Assembly (NCBI GenBank): GCA_023460535.1
Contig: JAEWPV010000016.1
Location: 62,001-126,000, forward strand
DNA: 64,000 nucleotides
Direction: 5' to 3'
Origin: Bacillota bacterium
GTDB taxonomy: Bacteria; Bacillota; Clostridia; Oscillospirales; Ruminococcaceae
Part shown: piece by piece, positions 24,714 through 33,848 of the stretch
How the letters are laid out: each line of letters opens with the position of its first letter
Position numbering within the stretch: the first letter of the stretch is position 1
Program-made: the position numbers and the translations under genes
Notes under the pieces: model-generated
What the model was told of the DNA's origin: nothing
Database searches by the model: none
Seen by the model: only the letters and a program-made list of their open reading frames with translations

Positions 24714-25676
24714 ATGCGCATACAAAAGCTGACCCCCGCACTAAAGGATTACATCTGGGGCGGCACCGCGTTAAAGGAGCGGTTTGGCAAACAGACGCAG
24801 CTAGCGCGGGTGGCGGAAAGCTGGGAGCTTTCGTGCCACCCCGACGGCGAGAGCCTTATCGACGGCGGGCAGTACGACGGCATGCCGCTTAGCCGATATC
24901 TCATCGAGCAGGGAAACGCCGTACTGGGTACAAACTGCGAGCAGTTTGCGTTTGTTCCGGTGCTGATAAAGCTCATTGACGCGCAGCAACGCCTTTCGAT
25001 ACAGGTGCACCCAAACGACAAATATGCGTCGCGCGTTGAGGGCGGCTGCGGCAAAACCGAGATGTGGTATGTAGTAGACTGCAAGCCGCATGCCACACTG
25101 TATTACGGCTTTGCAAAGGAGATTACCAAGCAGCGGTTTGCCGAGCTCATCCAAAGCGGCGAGCTGGAATCGGCACTAAACGCCGTGCCCGTCAAACAGG
25201 GGGATGTGCTGTTTATCGACGCGGGAACCATTCACGCCATCGGCGAAGGGATCTTGCTTGCGGAGATTCAGCAAAGCTCCAACCTCACCTACCGGGTGTA
25301 TGACTACAACCGCCCGGACGCGGACGGAAAGCCCCGCGAGTTGAATGTGCAAAAGGCGCTGGATGTCACCATCACTAGACCGTTTGCCCCGTCTAGTATA
25401 GCCGAGCAGGCTTACACCGTACTGGACGGCTATCAGACACGGCGGCTTGCGCGGTGCGATTATTTTACGGTGCATGAGCTTAGGATAAACTCTTACGCTT
25501 CGCTGTGCGCGGACGACACCTCGTTTCACTCCCTGTTGTGCTTGGCAGGGGAAGGGGTGGCAGAAAACGCCGAACAGCATATCGCCATAAAAAAAGGAGA
25601 CAGCCTGTTTGTGCCCGCCGGTCTTGGCAACTACCGCCTTGCGGGGCAGATGACCGTGCTGAAAACCGTAGTTTAG
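24714..25676 (+). CDS. manA: Mannose-6-phosphate isomerase, class I
   Basis: 320 residues, typical of the short Firmicute type I enzyme. It interconverts mannose-6-phosphate and fructose-6-phosphate with zinc. Motifs are IWGGTALKERFG, ESWELSCHPDGES, the zinc-binding QVHPND and AGTIHAIGEGILLAEIQQSS. ATG 24714 follows AAGGAG. It starts a run of plus-strand genes that are closely spaced to 29863. Confidence 0.92.
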   Translation: MRIQKLTPALKDYIWGGTALKERFGKQTQLARVAESWELSCHPDGESLIDGGQYDGMPLSRYLIEQGNAVLGTNCEQFAFVPVLIKLIDAQQRLSIQVHPNDKYASRVEGGCGKTEMWYVVDCKPHATLYYGFAKEITKQRFAELIQSGELESALNAVPVKQGDVLFIDAGTIHAIGEGILLAEIQQSSNLTYRVYDYNRPDADGKPRELNVQKALDVTITRPFAPSSIAEQAYTVLDGYQTRRLARCDYFTVHELRINSYASLCADDTSFHSLLCLAGEGVAENAEQHIAIKKGDSLFVPAGLGNYRLAGQMTVLKTVV

Positions 25677-25685
25677 GGGAACCGT

Positions 25686-26573
25686 ATGGAGTATATACCC
25701 GCAAAAACCATCGTATCCCGAACAAAGGATACCACATGGTTTGGAACCGACTATAACATGAATATCTACAAGGGTTGCTGCCACGGCTGCATCTACTGCG
25801 ACAGCCGCAGCGACTGCTACCGGGTGGAGGAGTTTGACCGCGTTCGCGCAAAGCAGGACGCGCTTACCATCCTGCGAAACGACCTGCAGCGCAAGGTGAA
25901 AACAGGTGTTGTGGGCATGGGCGCGATGAGCGACCCCTACAACCCGTTTGAGCGCGAACTGCTGCTTACCCGCCATGCACTGGAGCTAATCGACGCATAC
26001 GGCTTTGGTACGGCGATAGCAACCAAAAGCCCGCTTGTCGCTCGGGATGCCGACATCCTGCGTGACATTGCCAAGAATTCGCCGGTGATTGTAAAGATGA
26101 CGGTGACGACTAGCGACGACGCGCTGTGCAGCAAGGTGGAGCCGTTTGCCCCGCCTGCGACAGAACGGCTACGCGCTGTGCGGGCACTGGCCGACGCGGG
26201 GTTATTTGCCGGGGTGCTGCTAATGCCGGTTTTGCCGTTTATCGAGGACAGCGACCAAAACGTGCTCTCGGTGGTGCGCGCTGCAAAGGAAAACGGCGCG
26301 CGGTTTGTGTACCCGTTTTTTGGCGTCACCCTGCGCGCAAACCAGCGGGAGCATTTTTTAAACAATCTCGATACCCGCTTTGCCGGGCAGGGGCTGCGCG
26401 CAAAGTACGAGGCGCAATTCGGCGAGCGCTACGCCTGCCAAAGCCCGCGGGCAAAGGCGTTGTGGGAAGTGTTTACGCAGGAGTGCCGGCAGCTTGGGCT
26501 GTTATACCGGATGAAGGATATCATCGGGGCATACAAGCTGGGTTACGAAAATAGCCAGCTTACGTTCTTTTAA
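25686..26573 (+). CDS. Radical SAM protein, spore photoproduct lyase-like family
   Basis: 295 residues with the SplB-like radical SAM cluster motif CxxxCxxC (Cys31, Cys35, Cys38 in KGCCHGCIYCDSR), then GVVGMGAMSDPYNPFE and TAIATKSPLVARD. It resembles the Rv2578c group rather than true spore photoproduct lyase, which carries a further conserved Cys. The substrate is unknown. It starts 10 bases after manA. Confidence 0.8.
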   Translation: MEYIPAKTIVSRTKDTTWFGTDYNMNIYKGCCHGCIYCDSRSDCYRVEEFDRVRAKQDALTILRNDLQRKVKTGVVGMGAMSDPYNPFERELLLTRHALELIDAYGFGTAIATKSPLVARDADILRDIAKNSPVIVKMTVTTSDDALCSKVEPFAPPATERLRAVRALADAGLFAGVLLMPVLPFIEDSDQNVLSVVRAAKENGARFVYPFFGVTLRANQREHFLNNLDTRFAGQGLRAKYEAQFGERYACQSPRAKALWEVFTQECRQLGLLYRMKDIIGAYKLGYENSQLTFF

Positions 26574-26626
26574 TCATGCGGCGGATGAATAGGTGCTGTG
26601 TGATAGTCAAAAGGGGGCAATCCAGT

Positions 26627-27097
26627 ATGACCATTCGCGAAATGGAGCCGCAACGGCTTAAAGAAGCGCTCGATTTGGTGTGGCGGGTGTTTTTGGAGTT
26701 TGAAGCACCCGATTACAGCGAGCAGGGCGTCGCCACGTTTCATGAGTTTATAGAACATGACGCGATGGAAAAGCGCATACGGGATGGAGAGATAGCCCTG
26801 TGGTACGCGCAGGAGGACGGAGCGGTTGTTGGCGTGGTCGCGTTGCGCCCACAAACTGGGAAGGCTACAGAACATGCTGTGCATGGGCACATCAGCCTGC
26901 TGTTTGTGGAAAAGCGGCATCACAAAAAAGGGATAGCTCGCCGCCTGGTAGAGACAGCGACAAGCGGGCATACTACCGTTACGGTCAATTCATCGCCGTA
27001 TGCGGTTGAGATTTACAAACGGCTTGGGTTTGTGACCACTGACTGCGAGCAGCTGCAAGACGGGATACGGTACACACCGATGAAACGAGGGGGATAA
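26627..27097 (+). CDS. GNAT-family N-acetyltransferase
   Basis: 156 residues. The acetyl-CoA site is seen in LLFVEKRHHKKGIARRLVE (a Q/RxxGxG/A-type loop), followed by VNSSPYAVEIYKRLGF. ATG 26627 is preferred over an upstream 26576 start because AAAGGGGGC lies before it. The substrate cannot be predicted. It ends four bases before the macro-domain gene. Confidence 0.8.
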   Translation: MTIREMEPQRLKEALDLVWRVFLEFEAPDYSEQGVATFHEFIEHDAMEKRIRDGEIALWYAQEDGAVVGVVALRPQTGKATEHAVHGHISLLFVEKRHHKKGIARRLVETATSGHTTVTVNSSPYAVEIYKRLGFVTTDCEQLQDGIRYTPMKRGG

Positions 27098-27100
27098 CGG

Positions 27101-27616
27101 GTGAAGCTTGAGATCATCAAGGGCGATATCACAACGATTAAGGCGGATGCCATCGTTAACGCCGCAAACACCACGCTGCTGGGTGGCGGCGGGGTGGACG
27201 GCGCCATTCACGCAGCGGCGGGCCCCGAGCTGCTTGCCGAGTGCAAAACGCTGGGCGGCTGCGAAACGGGCAAGGCAAAGCTGACGCAGGGCTACAAGCT
27301 GCCCGCGCGGTTTGTCATACACACCCCGGGGCCAATCTGGCGCGGAGGTGAGCACGGGGAGTCGACGCTGCTTGCAAGCTGTTACCGCGAAAGCCTTGCG
27401 CTTGCCTCGCTGCACGGTTGCCGTACGGTGGCGTTTGCATCAATCAGCACCGGGGTTTACCACTTTCCGCTTGCGCTGGCCGCCCCGATTGCGGTCAATG
27501 CAATCCTTGCATTTTTGGCGGAAGACACCATGCTGCACCGCGTGATGCTGGTGTGCTTTGACGAGCACACAAAGGAGTTTTATGACGAGGCAGTTAAGCA
27601 GTACGCGGCGAAGTAA
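27101..27616 (+). CDS. Macro domain protein (O-acetyl-ADP-ribose deacetylase type)
   Basis: 171 residues, a single macro domain of the YmdB/MacroD type. Visible are IIKGDITTIKADAIVNAAN, the loop LLGGGGVDGAIHAAAG and SISTGVYHFP, which line the ADP-ribose pocket and catalytic loop. It should remove acetyl or ADP-ribosyl groups from ADP-ribose derivatives or proteins. It starts at GTG 27101 with GGGGGAT upstream. Confidence 0.9.
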   Translation: MKLEIIKGDITTIKADAIVNAANTTLLGGGGVDGAIHAAAGPELLAECKTLGGCETGKAKLTQGYKLPARFVIHTPGPIWRGGEHGESTLLASCYRESLALASLHGCRTVAFASISTGVYHFPLALAAPIAVNAILAFLAEDTMLHRVMLVCFDEHTKEFYDEAVKQYAAK

Positions 27617-27648
27617 AATTTGCACGGACATCGAAGGGGGAACAGAGT

Positions 27649-28266
27649 ATGCATCCATGGGAGAAGATATCGCTCTCTGATTACGAGGCGCACATGAGCC
27701 TTGACGAGGTGTTTCAGCTGCAACAGCTCAGCGAAATTCTGTGCGCCCAGCTTAGCGATTACCCGGTGACGACCGCAGCAATTCTAGGCATAGCCGGGGG
27801 CAACGGGCTGGAGCACGTTCCGGCGACCGGATTGAAAACGGTGTATGGGGTGGACATCAACGCCGAATACCTTGCGGCCTGCAGGGAGCGGTATGCACAG
27901 CTGGGCGATCGGCTGCAGCTTGTGCGGTGCGACCTTTCGCAACCCGACGCTTGCCTGCCGGGGGCGGAGCTTATCATTGCAAACCTGTTTATCGAGTACA
28001 TTGGGCGAAACAGGTTTACAAGCCATATCGCAAACGCGCGACCACGCTATGTTTCGTGCGTAATTCAGCAGAACCTCGGCGAGCAGTTTGTATCGCAGTC
28101 GCCGTATACACACGTATTTGACGAAATCGGCGCTTTGCACAGTGACATTGACGAGCATGCCTTATCGGCGGCGATGCAGCAAATCGGATATGACTGCGTA
28201 TTGCGGGCAACCATTCCCTTGCCTAATGCAAAACAGTTTGTTCGGCTGGATTATTGCATAAAGTGA
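27649..28266 (+). CDS. Class I SAM-dependent methyltransferase
   Basis: 205 residues. The SAM-binding region reads ILGIAGGNGLEHV, followed by VYGVDINAEYLAACRERY (acidic end of strand 2), LQLVRCDLSQPDA and LIIANLFIEYI. This is the class I order of motifs, although no substrate domain is recognised. ATG 27649, 32 bases after the macro gene. Confidence 0.8.
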   Translation: MHPWEKISLSDYEAHMSLDEVFQLQQLSEILCAQLSDYPVTTAAILGIAGGNGLEHVPATGLKTVYGVDINAEYLAACRERYAQLGDRLQLVRCDLSQPDACLPGAELIIANLFIEYIGRNRFTSHIANARPRYVSCVIQQNLGEQFVSQSPYTHVFDEIGALHSDIDEHALSAAMQQIGYDCVLRATIPLPNAKQFVRLDYCIK

Positions 28267-28278
28267 GGTGACGGGCAG

Positions 28279-28719
28279 ATGCTTCATGTCTGGTTTCACG
28301 AGCAGGTGGAGGGCAAAGAGTTTAAGTATGCCGTAATAGTCTGCCGCGCACAGGGCAGCTGGGTGTATTGTAAGCACAAGGAACGTGACACGCTGGAATG
28401 CCCCGGCGGACACCGCGAACCGGGGGAGGACATCGACGATACCGCGCGCCGTGAGCTGTTTGAAGAAACGGGTGCGGCGGAGTTTTCGCTGCGGCGCATC
28501 TGCCCCTATTCGGTCACCGACGATACCGGCGCGCTGCCCGAAACCTACGGGATGCTGTACTATGCCGAGATCACCCGCTTTGGCACCCTGCCCGACTTTG
28601 AGATTGAGCGGGTGGAGCTGCACGAAGGTGCACCCCCGCGCTGGACCTACCCGACGGTACAGCCCGTATTGACTGCCCATGTGGCAGGGGTGATGGGGCT
28701 GCGCTGGGATGAGTTGTAA
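28279..28719 (+). CDS. NUDIX hydrolase
   Basis: 146 residues with an intact Nudix box, GHREPGEDIDDTARRELFEE followed by TG, containing the metal-binding REL-FEE core. It hydrolyses a nucleoside diphosphate linked to another group; the substrate is unknown. It starts 12 bases after the methyltransferase. Confidence 0.9.
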   Translation: MLHVWFHEQVEGKEFKYAVIVCRAQGSWVYCKHKERDTLECPGGHREPGEDIDDTARRELFEETGAAEFSLRRICPYSVTDDTGALPETYGMLYYAEITRFGTLPDFEIERVELHEGAPPRWTYPTVQPVLTAHVAGVMGLRWDEL

Positions 28720-28742
28720 AGAATGACGGAGGAGACAATCCG

Positions 28743-29261
28743 ATGACAGACATCACGGTTCGCCCCGCTAAGCTTGCGGACATAGTCGACATAAGCAGGG
28801 TGTTTGCTAGGAGCTGGAAAGCGGCATATCAGGGCATGGTGGATGCCGCATATCTCAGTCAGATTTCTGATGACCGATGGGTACAGCCGTTTACCGACGA
28901 GCTGCCCGCAAAGCAGCTGCACGCGTTTGTTGCGTGTTGCGCAAAGCAGACGATAGGCGCGGTGCTGACGCGGCGGTCAAAGGGTATGGCATATCCCGAC
29001 GACGGCGAAATCGTCGCCATTTACACGCATCCCGATTGGTTTGGCAAAGGGGTAGGGCAGGCGTTGTTGGATGCGGCATTAATCCATCTTCGCGCGGAAG
29101 GGTTTACCCACTGTGTGCTGGATGTGTTAGAGAATAACCAGCGGGCGAAACGCTTTTACATAAAGAATGGGTTTTGTTTTACGGGGCAAACGCAGGAGCT
29201 TACGCTGGGTGAACCCGTGCGATGCGAGATTATGCGGGCAAGTCTAGTGATGTGTGAATAA
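28743..29261 (+). CDS. GNAT-family N-acetyltransferase
   Basis: 172 residues with the full GNAT signature: VRPAKLADIVDISRVFARSW at the start, IVAIYTHPDWFGKGVGQALL for acetyl-CoA binding, and VLENNQRAKRFYIKNGF near the end. It resembles the YhbS/RimI-like small-molecule acetyltransferases. GGAGG precedes ATG 28743. Confidence 0.88.
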   Translation: MTDITVRPAKLADIVDISRVFARSWKAAYQGMVDAAYLSQISDDRWVQPFTDELPAKQLHAFVACCAKQTIGAVLTRRSKGMAYPDDGEIVAIYTHPDWFGKGVGQALLDAALIHLRAEGFTHCVLDVLENNQRAKRFYIKNGFCFTGQTQELTLGEPVRCEIMRASLVMCE

Positions 29262-29278
29262 GAGAAGGGGGTACATAC

Positions 29279-29863
29279 ATGGACATAAATATACTGCTAT
29301 ACGATGAGTTTGAGACGCTCGACGCCTTTGGTCCGGCAGAGATTTTGGGCGAGGTGGAGGATTTTTCACTGCACTATTACTCCCCAAGCGGGGGAATGGT
29401 GAAAAGTGCCCACGGGGTGCGGGTTATGACAGCACCACTTGCCGAGATACAGCCCGAGGGCGTGCTGTTTATCCCGGGCGGGTATGGGGCGCGTGCGCTG
29501 ATGCAGGACGAAGCGTTCTTAGCCCGCTTGCGCGCACTTGCCGAGGACGCCTGCTGCTGCCTTACCGTGTGCACGGGCAGCGCATTGCTTGCCAAAACCG
29601 GCGTGCTTGATATGAAAAAGGCGACCACCAACAAGCAGCTGTTTGACTGGGTGGCGGAAAACAACGCGGATGTGAACTGGCAAAGAAGTGCTCGGTGGGT
29701 GACCGACGGCAAGTTTTACACCTCCTCCGGCGTGACGGCGGGCATGGATATGACACTGGGCTTTGTCTCCGATTCAGTGAACATGGATAAGGCGTACCAG
29801 ATTGCCACCTACATCGAGTACGTGTGGAACCCAGACCCCGGGGATGACCCGTTTGCGGTGTAA
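29279..29863 (+). CDS. DJ-1/PfpI family protein
   Basis: 194 residues, class I glutamine amidotransferase-like fold. The nucleophile elbow is VCTGSALLAKTG with its Cys, after IPGGYGAR. The C-terminal SSGVTAGMDMTLGFV is typical of the transcription-regulator-like ThiJ subgroup. It could be a glyoxalase/deglycase-type or isonitrile hydratase-like enzyme. It is the last gene of the run and is followed by a strong terminator. Confidence 0.88.
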   Translation: MDINILLYDEFETLDAFGPAEILGEVEDFSLHYYSPSGGMVKSAHGVRVMTAPLAEIQPEGVLFIPGGYGARALMQDEAFLARLRALAEDACCCLTVCTGSALLAKTGVLDMKKATTNKQLFDWVAENNADVNWQRSARWVTDGKFYTSSGVTAGMDMTLGFVSDSVNMDKAYQIATYIEYVWNPDPGDDPFAV

Positions 29864-29889
29864 TATATCAAATCGACTATACATAAGGT

Positions 29890-29931
29890 CAACCCTCCGC
29901 TAAAATTTTTTTCAGGGAGGGTTGTTTTTTT
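29890..29931 (+). terminator. Terminator of the small-enzyme run
   Basis: CAACCCTCC 29890-29898 pairs with GGAGGGTTG 29916-29924, followed by seven T. Confidence 0.9.
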
Positions 29932-29975
29932 GCGGGGAAGTTACTCTTTATATATTATAAGACATTACTTGTGGG

Positions 29976-30021
29976 GAAAAGAACACAGGGGGGCGTTTCA
30001 TTACGAAACGCCCCCCTGTGT
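29976..30021 (-). terminator. Terminator of pckG
   Basis: A 17-bp perfect stem (29983-29999 with 30005-30021) around a five-base loop. On the minus strand it is followed by TTCTTTT. It lies 28 bases after the pckG stop. Confidence 0.85.
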
Positions 30022-30048
30022 CTATATACCGCAAATTCTTGTAATAGA

Positions 30049-31809
30049 TTAACCCAGTCTCTTCTCAAGAGCCGCGAGCTGGTCGGCAAGCTCCTTGGGC
30101 AGTCTGTCGCCAAACTTGCCGTAGAACTCGTGGATGCCCTTGGCCTCTTCCTTCCACAGGTTTACGTCAACGCTCAGCAGCTCGGTAACCGTAGCAAGGT
30201 CGATATCAAGTCCCTCGATGTTGATGGCTTCGGGCTTGGGCTCGTATCCGATGGGGGTGTCTACCGCGTCGGTTTTGCCTTCGCAGCGGTCAACAATCCA
30301 CTCAAGCACACGCATGTTGTCGCCGAATCCCGGCCAGATGAAGTGACCTTCATCGTCGGTTCTAAACCAGTTTACGTTAAAGATCTTGGGCGCCTTGTCG
30401 CCGAGCTTCTCGCCCATCTCGATCCAGTGTGTAAAGTAGTCGCCCATGTGGTAGCCGCAGAAGGGCAGCATCGCCATGGGGTCGCGGCGTACAACGCCAA
30501 CGGCGCCGGTCGCGGCAGCGGTGGTCTCAGATGCCATGATCGAGCCTACGAATACGCCGTGGTTCCAGTCATATGCCTGGTAAACCAGCGGAGCGGTCTT
30601 CGCGCGGCGTCCGCCGAATACGATGGCGCTAATCGGCACACCTGCGGGATTCTCAAACTCGCTGCTGATGCAGGGGCAGTTTCTTGCGGGTGCGGTAAAG
30701 CGGCTGTTGGGATGAGCACCCTTCTCGCCGGACTCGCTGTCCCACTTGTTGCCCTTCCAGTCAATCGCGTTCTTAGGCGGGTTCTTGTCCAGACCCTCCC
30801 ACCAAACGGTGTTATCGTCAAGGTTGTGTACCACGTTGGTGAAGATGGTGCCCTTCTTGGTAGAGAGCAGTGCGTTGGGATTGGATTTCATGTTGGTGCC
30901 AGGCGCAACGCCAAAGAAGCCTGCCTCTGGGTTAATAGCCCACAGTCTGCCGTCCTTGCCGGGGCGCAGCCACGCGATATCGTCGCCAACCGTCCAGACC
31001 TTGTAGCCCTTTTTGGTGAATTCCTCGGGCGGAATGAGCATTGCAAGGTTGGTTTTTCCGCAAGCAGAGGGGAACGCCGCCGCGATGTAAGTGACCTCAC
31101 CCTTGGGGTTCTCAAGACCGAGAATGAGCATATGCTCTGCCATCCAGCCCTCGTTCTTGCCCTGGTAGGATGCGATGCGAAGTGCAAAGCACTTTTTACC
31201 GAGCAGCACGTTGCCGCCGTAGCCCGAGTTAATGGACCAGATGGCATTGTCCTCGGGGAAGTGCATGATATACCTGTTCTCTTCGTCAATATCCTTTTTG
31301 CCGTGCAGACCGCGCACAAAGTCGTTGGAATCGCCAAGCTGATCCAGTGCCTTCTTACCCATACGGGTCATAATATCCATGTTCAGCACAACATAGATCG
31401 AGTCGGTCAGTTCTATGCCGACCTTAGAAAGCGGAGAGCCGATGGGACCCATGCAGTAGGGGATGACATACATGGTGCGACCCTTCATTGCGCCGTCAAA
31501 CAGACCACGCATCAGGGTGTAAGCCTCCTGAGGATCCATCCAGTTGTTGGTGGGGCCTGCATCCTCTTTGTCACGGGAGCAGATAAAGGTGCGATGTTCT
31601 ACACGCGCTACGTCATTAATGGCGGTGCGGTGAATGTAGCAATCGGGCAGTTTTTCCTCGTTGAGCTTCTGTAGCTCACCATTTTTAAGGGTCTCTTCGT
31701 ACAGAGCAGCAAGCTGCTCCTCGCTGCCATCGATCCATACGATGCTGTCGGGCTTTGTTAAGGCTTTCATCTCTTCAATCCAGCTTAACACATGTTTGTT
31801 GTTCGTCAT
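30049..31809 (-). CDS. pckG: Phosphoenolpyruvate carboxykinase (GTP)
   Basis: 586 residues, a GTP-dependent PEPCK. The kinase-1a motif FPSACGKTNLAML with the reactive Cys distinguishes it from the ATP form. Other landmarks are GSGE-like IDGSEEQ at the N-terminus, the YVIPYCMGPIGSPLSK region and FGGRRAKTAPLVYQ. It interconverts oxaloacetate and PEP, and in fermentative anaerobes often works in the CO2-fixing direction. The opposite strand carries a long open frame that is only a shadow of this gene. Confidence 0.96.
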   Translation of the reverse strand: MTNNKHVLSWIEEMKALTKPDSIVWIDGSEEQLAALYEETLKNGELQKLNEEKLPDCYIHRTAINDVARVEHRTFICSRDKEDAGPTNNWMDPQEAYTLMRGLFDGAMKGRTMYVIPYCMGPIGSPLSKVGIELTDSIYVVLNMDIMTRMGKKALDQLGDSNDFVRGLHGKKDIDEENRYIMHFPEDNAIWSINSGYGGNVLLGKKCFALRIASYQGKNEGWMAEHMLILGLENPKGEVTYIAAAFPSACGKTNLAMLIPPEEFTKKGYKVWTVGDDIAWLRPGKDGRLWAINPEAGFFGVAPGTNMKSNPNALLSTKKGTIFTNVVHNLDDNTVWWEGLDKNPPKNAIDWKGNKWDSESGEKGAHPNSRFTAPARNCPCISSEFENPAGVPISAIVFGGRRAKTAPLVYQAYDWNHGVFVGSIMASETTAAATGAVGVVRRDPMAMLPFCGYHMGDYFTHWIEMGEKLGDKAPKIFNVNWFRTDDEGHFIWPGFGDNMRVLEWIVDRCEGKTDAVDTPIGYEPKPEAINIEGLDIDLATVTELLSVDVNLWKEEAKGIHEFYGKFGDRLPKELADQLAALEKRLG

Positions 31810-32263
31810 TGTTTATCTCCTTTCAAAAATCTATGTGGTTATGGGAAAAAGCTAAGTGCCGTATAAGCTGTACTACATCGCGTTGGTCGCGCCCCAAAGC
31901 GCGTCTTAAGCAGCCAAAATGAAAAAATGGAGCAGGGCAGTTTCATAAAAAAAGATGTTTTCCCATTTTTTGATTTGCAATGTTATAATCACATGCTTGC
32001 AGAATGTCTGCACAAAAAAAGTAACAAAATCGGAGAAACTGCTACTAACCTAAGATATTTTCACCAAAACCAGCGTCAATAAACGTGTTTTATGAAAACA
32101 CTCAATTCTCCCACGTATATCATTATATCGGAGCGTTGAAAAGATGTCAATGACGGATGTGTTAAAATTATGACAATTTTCCTGCAAACGCAATCGGAAA
32201 AAACGGGTCAAAATGACGCGCGGAGAAATAAATCTTGCAAAATGCGTGTTCCTGATGTACCAC
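31810..32263. other. Intergenic region upstream of pckG, no gene seen
   Basis: About 450 bases. The first part is the minus-strand leader of pckG, with AAAGGAG directly before its ATG. A possible -10 (TATAAC on the minus strand, near 31982-31987) and a small palindrome GCAGA-ATG-TCTGC at 32001-32013 are present. Open frames here are not backed by ribosome binding sites or recognisable products. Confidence 0.4.
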
Positions 32264-32299
32264 ACAAAAAAACGTGAGCAGCGGTACACCCTGCTCACG
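32264..32299 (-). terminator. Terminator of the polA-to-tsaD minus-strand group
   Basis: CGTGAGCAG 32273-32281 pairs with CTGCTCACG 32291-32299. On the minus strand a TTTTTTTG run follows. It lies 46 bases after the tsaD stop. Confidence 0.85.
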
Positions 32300-32344
32300 A
32301 AAGAAACTAATTGTATGAATCTAAGGGAGGAATACCGATTGTGG

Positions 32345-33352
32345 CTAACAGTCCACCGGTACCGCCGCGCGGGCGTTGAGCGAAAGCCCCGCCGTGTTAC
32401 CCGAAAGACATTCGTAATACCCCTGCGCGCCAATCATTGCGGCGTTGTCTCCGCACAGGTCGAGGGGAGGAAGGTATAGCGAAAGACCCTGCTCTTTGCA
32501 TGCCTGTGTAAGCCCCTGCCGCAGACCGGAGTTTGCGAGAACACCGCCCGCCGCCGCAACCGTCTTATAACCTAGGTCGTGGGAGGCTGCCATCAAACGG
32601 GTAACAAGTATCTCCACCACCGCCGCCTGAAACGATGCTGCGAGGTTCTCGATATGAACCGTCTCGCCCTTTTGCTGCGCGTTGTGTAAAAGGTTGATAA
32701 CCGCCGTCTTTAGTCCGGAAAAGCTCAGGTCATACTCACTGCCCGCAACCTTGGGGCGGGGCAGGGCATAGGCGGTCTTGTCCCCCTTTGCCGCGGCCTT
32801 ATCGATATACATGCCGCCGGGGTAGGCAAAGCCCATCGCCCGCGCCGCTTTGTCGAACGCCTCGCCCGCCGCGTCGTCGCGGGTGCGTCCCACCACACGA
32901 AAACGGGTGTAATCAAGCACCTCGATAATATGGCTGTGCCCGCCCGACGCCACAAGGCACAAAAAGGGCGGCGAAAGCTCCGGGTGCGCGATATAGTTTG
33001 CCGCGATATGCCCCTTAATATGGTGTACGGGAATGAGCGGTTTATTCTTGGCAAGCACAAGCCCCTTTGCAAAGTTCACGCCTACCAGCAATGCGCCAAT
33101 CAGTCCCGGCGCACTGGTCACGGCAATACCGTCAAGGTCGTCAAGCGTGGTGTGCGCGTCGCTAAGCGCCTGCTCGGTTACGCCCACAATCGCCTCCGCG
33201 TGGCGGCGAGACGCAATCTCGGGAACCACGCCGCCGTACAGGCGGTGTTCTTCTACCTGCGAGGCGATTACCGAGGACAGCACCGTTCGCCCGTCCTTTA
33301 CCACGGCGGCGGCGGTTTCATCGCAGGAGGATTCGATTGCAAGAAGTATCAT
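32345..33352 (-). CDS. tsaD: tRNA threonylcarbamoyladenosine (t6A) synthase subunit
   Basis: 335 residues from ATG 33352, which gives the family start MILLAIESSCDET. It transfers threonylcarbamoyl to A37 of ANN-decoding tRNAs. The iron-binding HxxxH is in VHHIKGHIAANY, and the ATPase-fold loop FLCLVASGGHSH is intact. TsaB and TsaE, its usual partners, are not in the window. It is the last gene of a minus-strand group with rimI and LMW-PTP. Confidence 0.96.
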   Translation of the reverse strand: MILLAIESSCDETAAAVVKDGRTVLSSVIASQVEEHRLYGGVVPEIASRRHAEAIVGVTEQALSDAHTTLDDLDGIAVTSAPGLIGALLVGVNFAKGLVLAKNKPLIPVHHIKGHIAANYIAHPELSPPFLCLVASGGHSHIIEVLDYTRFRVVGRTRDDAAGEAFDKAARAMGFAYPGGMYIDKAAAKGDKTAYALPRPKVAGSEYDLSFSGLKTAVINLLHNAQQKGETVHIENLAASFQAAVVEILVTRLMAASHDLGYKTVAAAGGVLANSGLRQGLTQACKEQGLSLYLPPLDLCGDNAAMIGAQGYYECLSGNTAGLSLNARAAVPVDC

Positions 33353-33386
33353 AGTGTATCTCAATCTTTCACATGAATTTAACGGG

Positions 33387-33848
33387 TTAAAACGTATACG
33401 TCATAATCAGCGCGTCCTCGGTGGGTCCGGTATAAAAGTCAGGACGAATCCCCACGCTGTCAAACTCCGCAGCGCGGTACAGCGCGATGGCGTCTGCGTT
33501 TGAGACGCGAACTTCAAGAGAGATAAAGGCTAAATCGTTGTCTTTTCCGTAGGTAAGCAGGGTGTCTATAAGCTGTTTGCCTACGCCCTGACGGCGAAAG
33601 CGCTCGCCCACCGCGATGTTGGTTATGTAGCCCTCGTCAAGGATGTGGTGCATGCCCACGTAGCCTGCCACCTCGCCGCCGACAAGCGCCACCCGAAACA
33701 CCGCCATGGGGTTAGAAAGCTCCTCCAGTAATCCGTCATAGCTCCAGGGGGTGGAAAAGCACGCCCGTTCCAGCGCGTGCACCTGCTCTAGATACTCGGG
33801 CGCAAACGGGACGATTGTCACCCGTTCTCGGTCAATAGAATCCGCCAT
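33387..33848 (-). CDS. rimI: Ribosomal-protein-alanine N-acetyltransferase-like GNAT
   Basis: 153 residues. The GNAT core reads ITNIAVGERFRRQGVGKQLI and ends with RVSNADAIALYRAAEFDSVG, the pattern of RimI, and its position next to tsaD is the common RimI context. The target (S18 or other proteins) is inferred. Its start overlaps the end of the LMW-PTP gene by 17 bases. Confidence 0.85.
   Translation of the reverse strand: MADSIDRERVTIVPFAPEYLEQVHALERACFSTPWSYDGLLEELSNPMAVFRVALVGGEVAGYVGMHHILDEGYITNIAVGERFRRQGVGKQLIDTLLTYGKDNDLAFISLEVRVSNADAIALYRAAEFDSVGIRPDFYTGPTEDALIMTYTF

Noticed and set aside
29971..31674. A 567-codon open frame on the plus strand across pckG
   Set aside because: It lies wholly antisense to a highly conserved PEPCK, encodes nothing recognisable and has no ribosome binding site; long antisense frames are expected in G+C-rich coding DNA.
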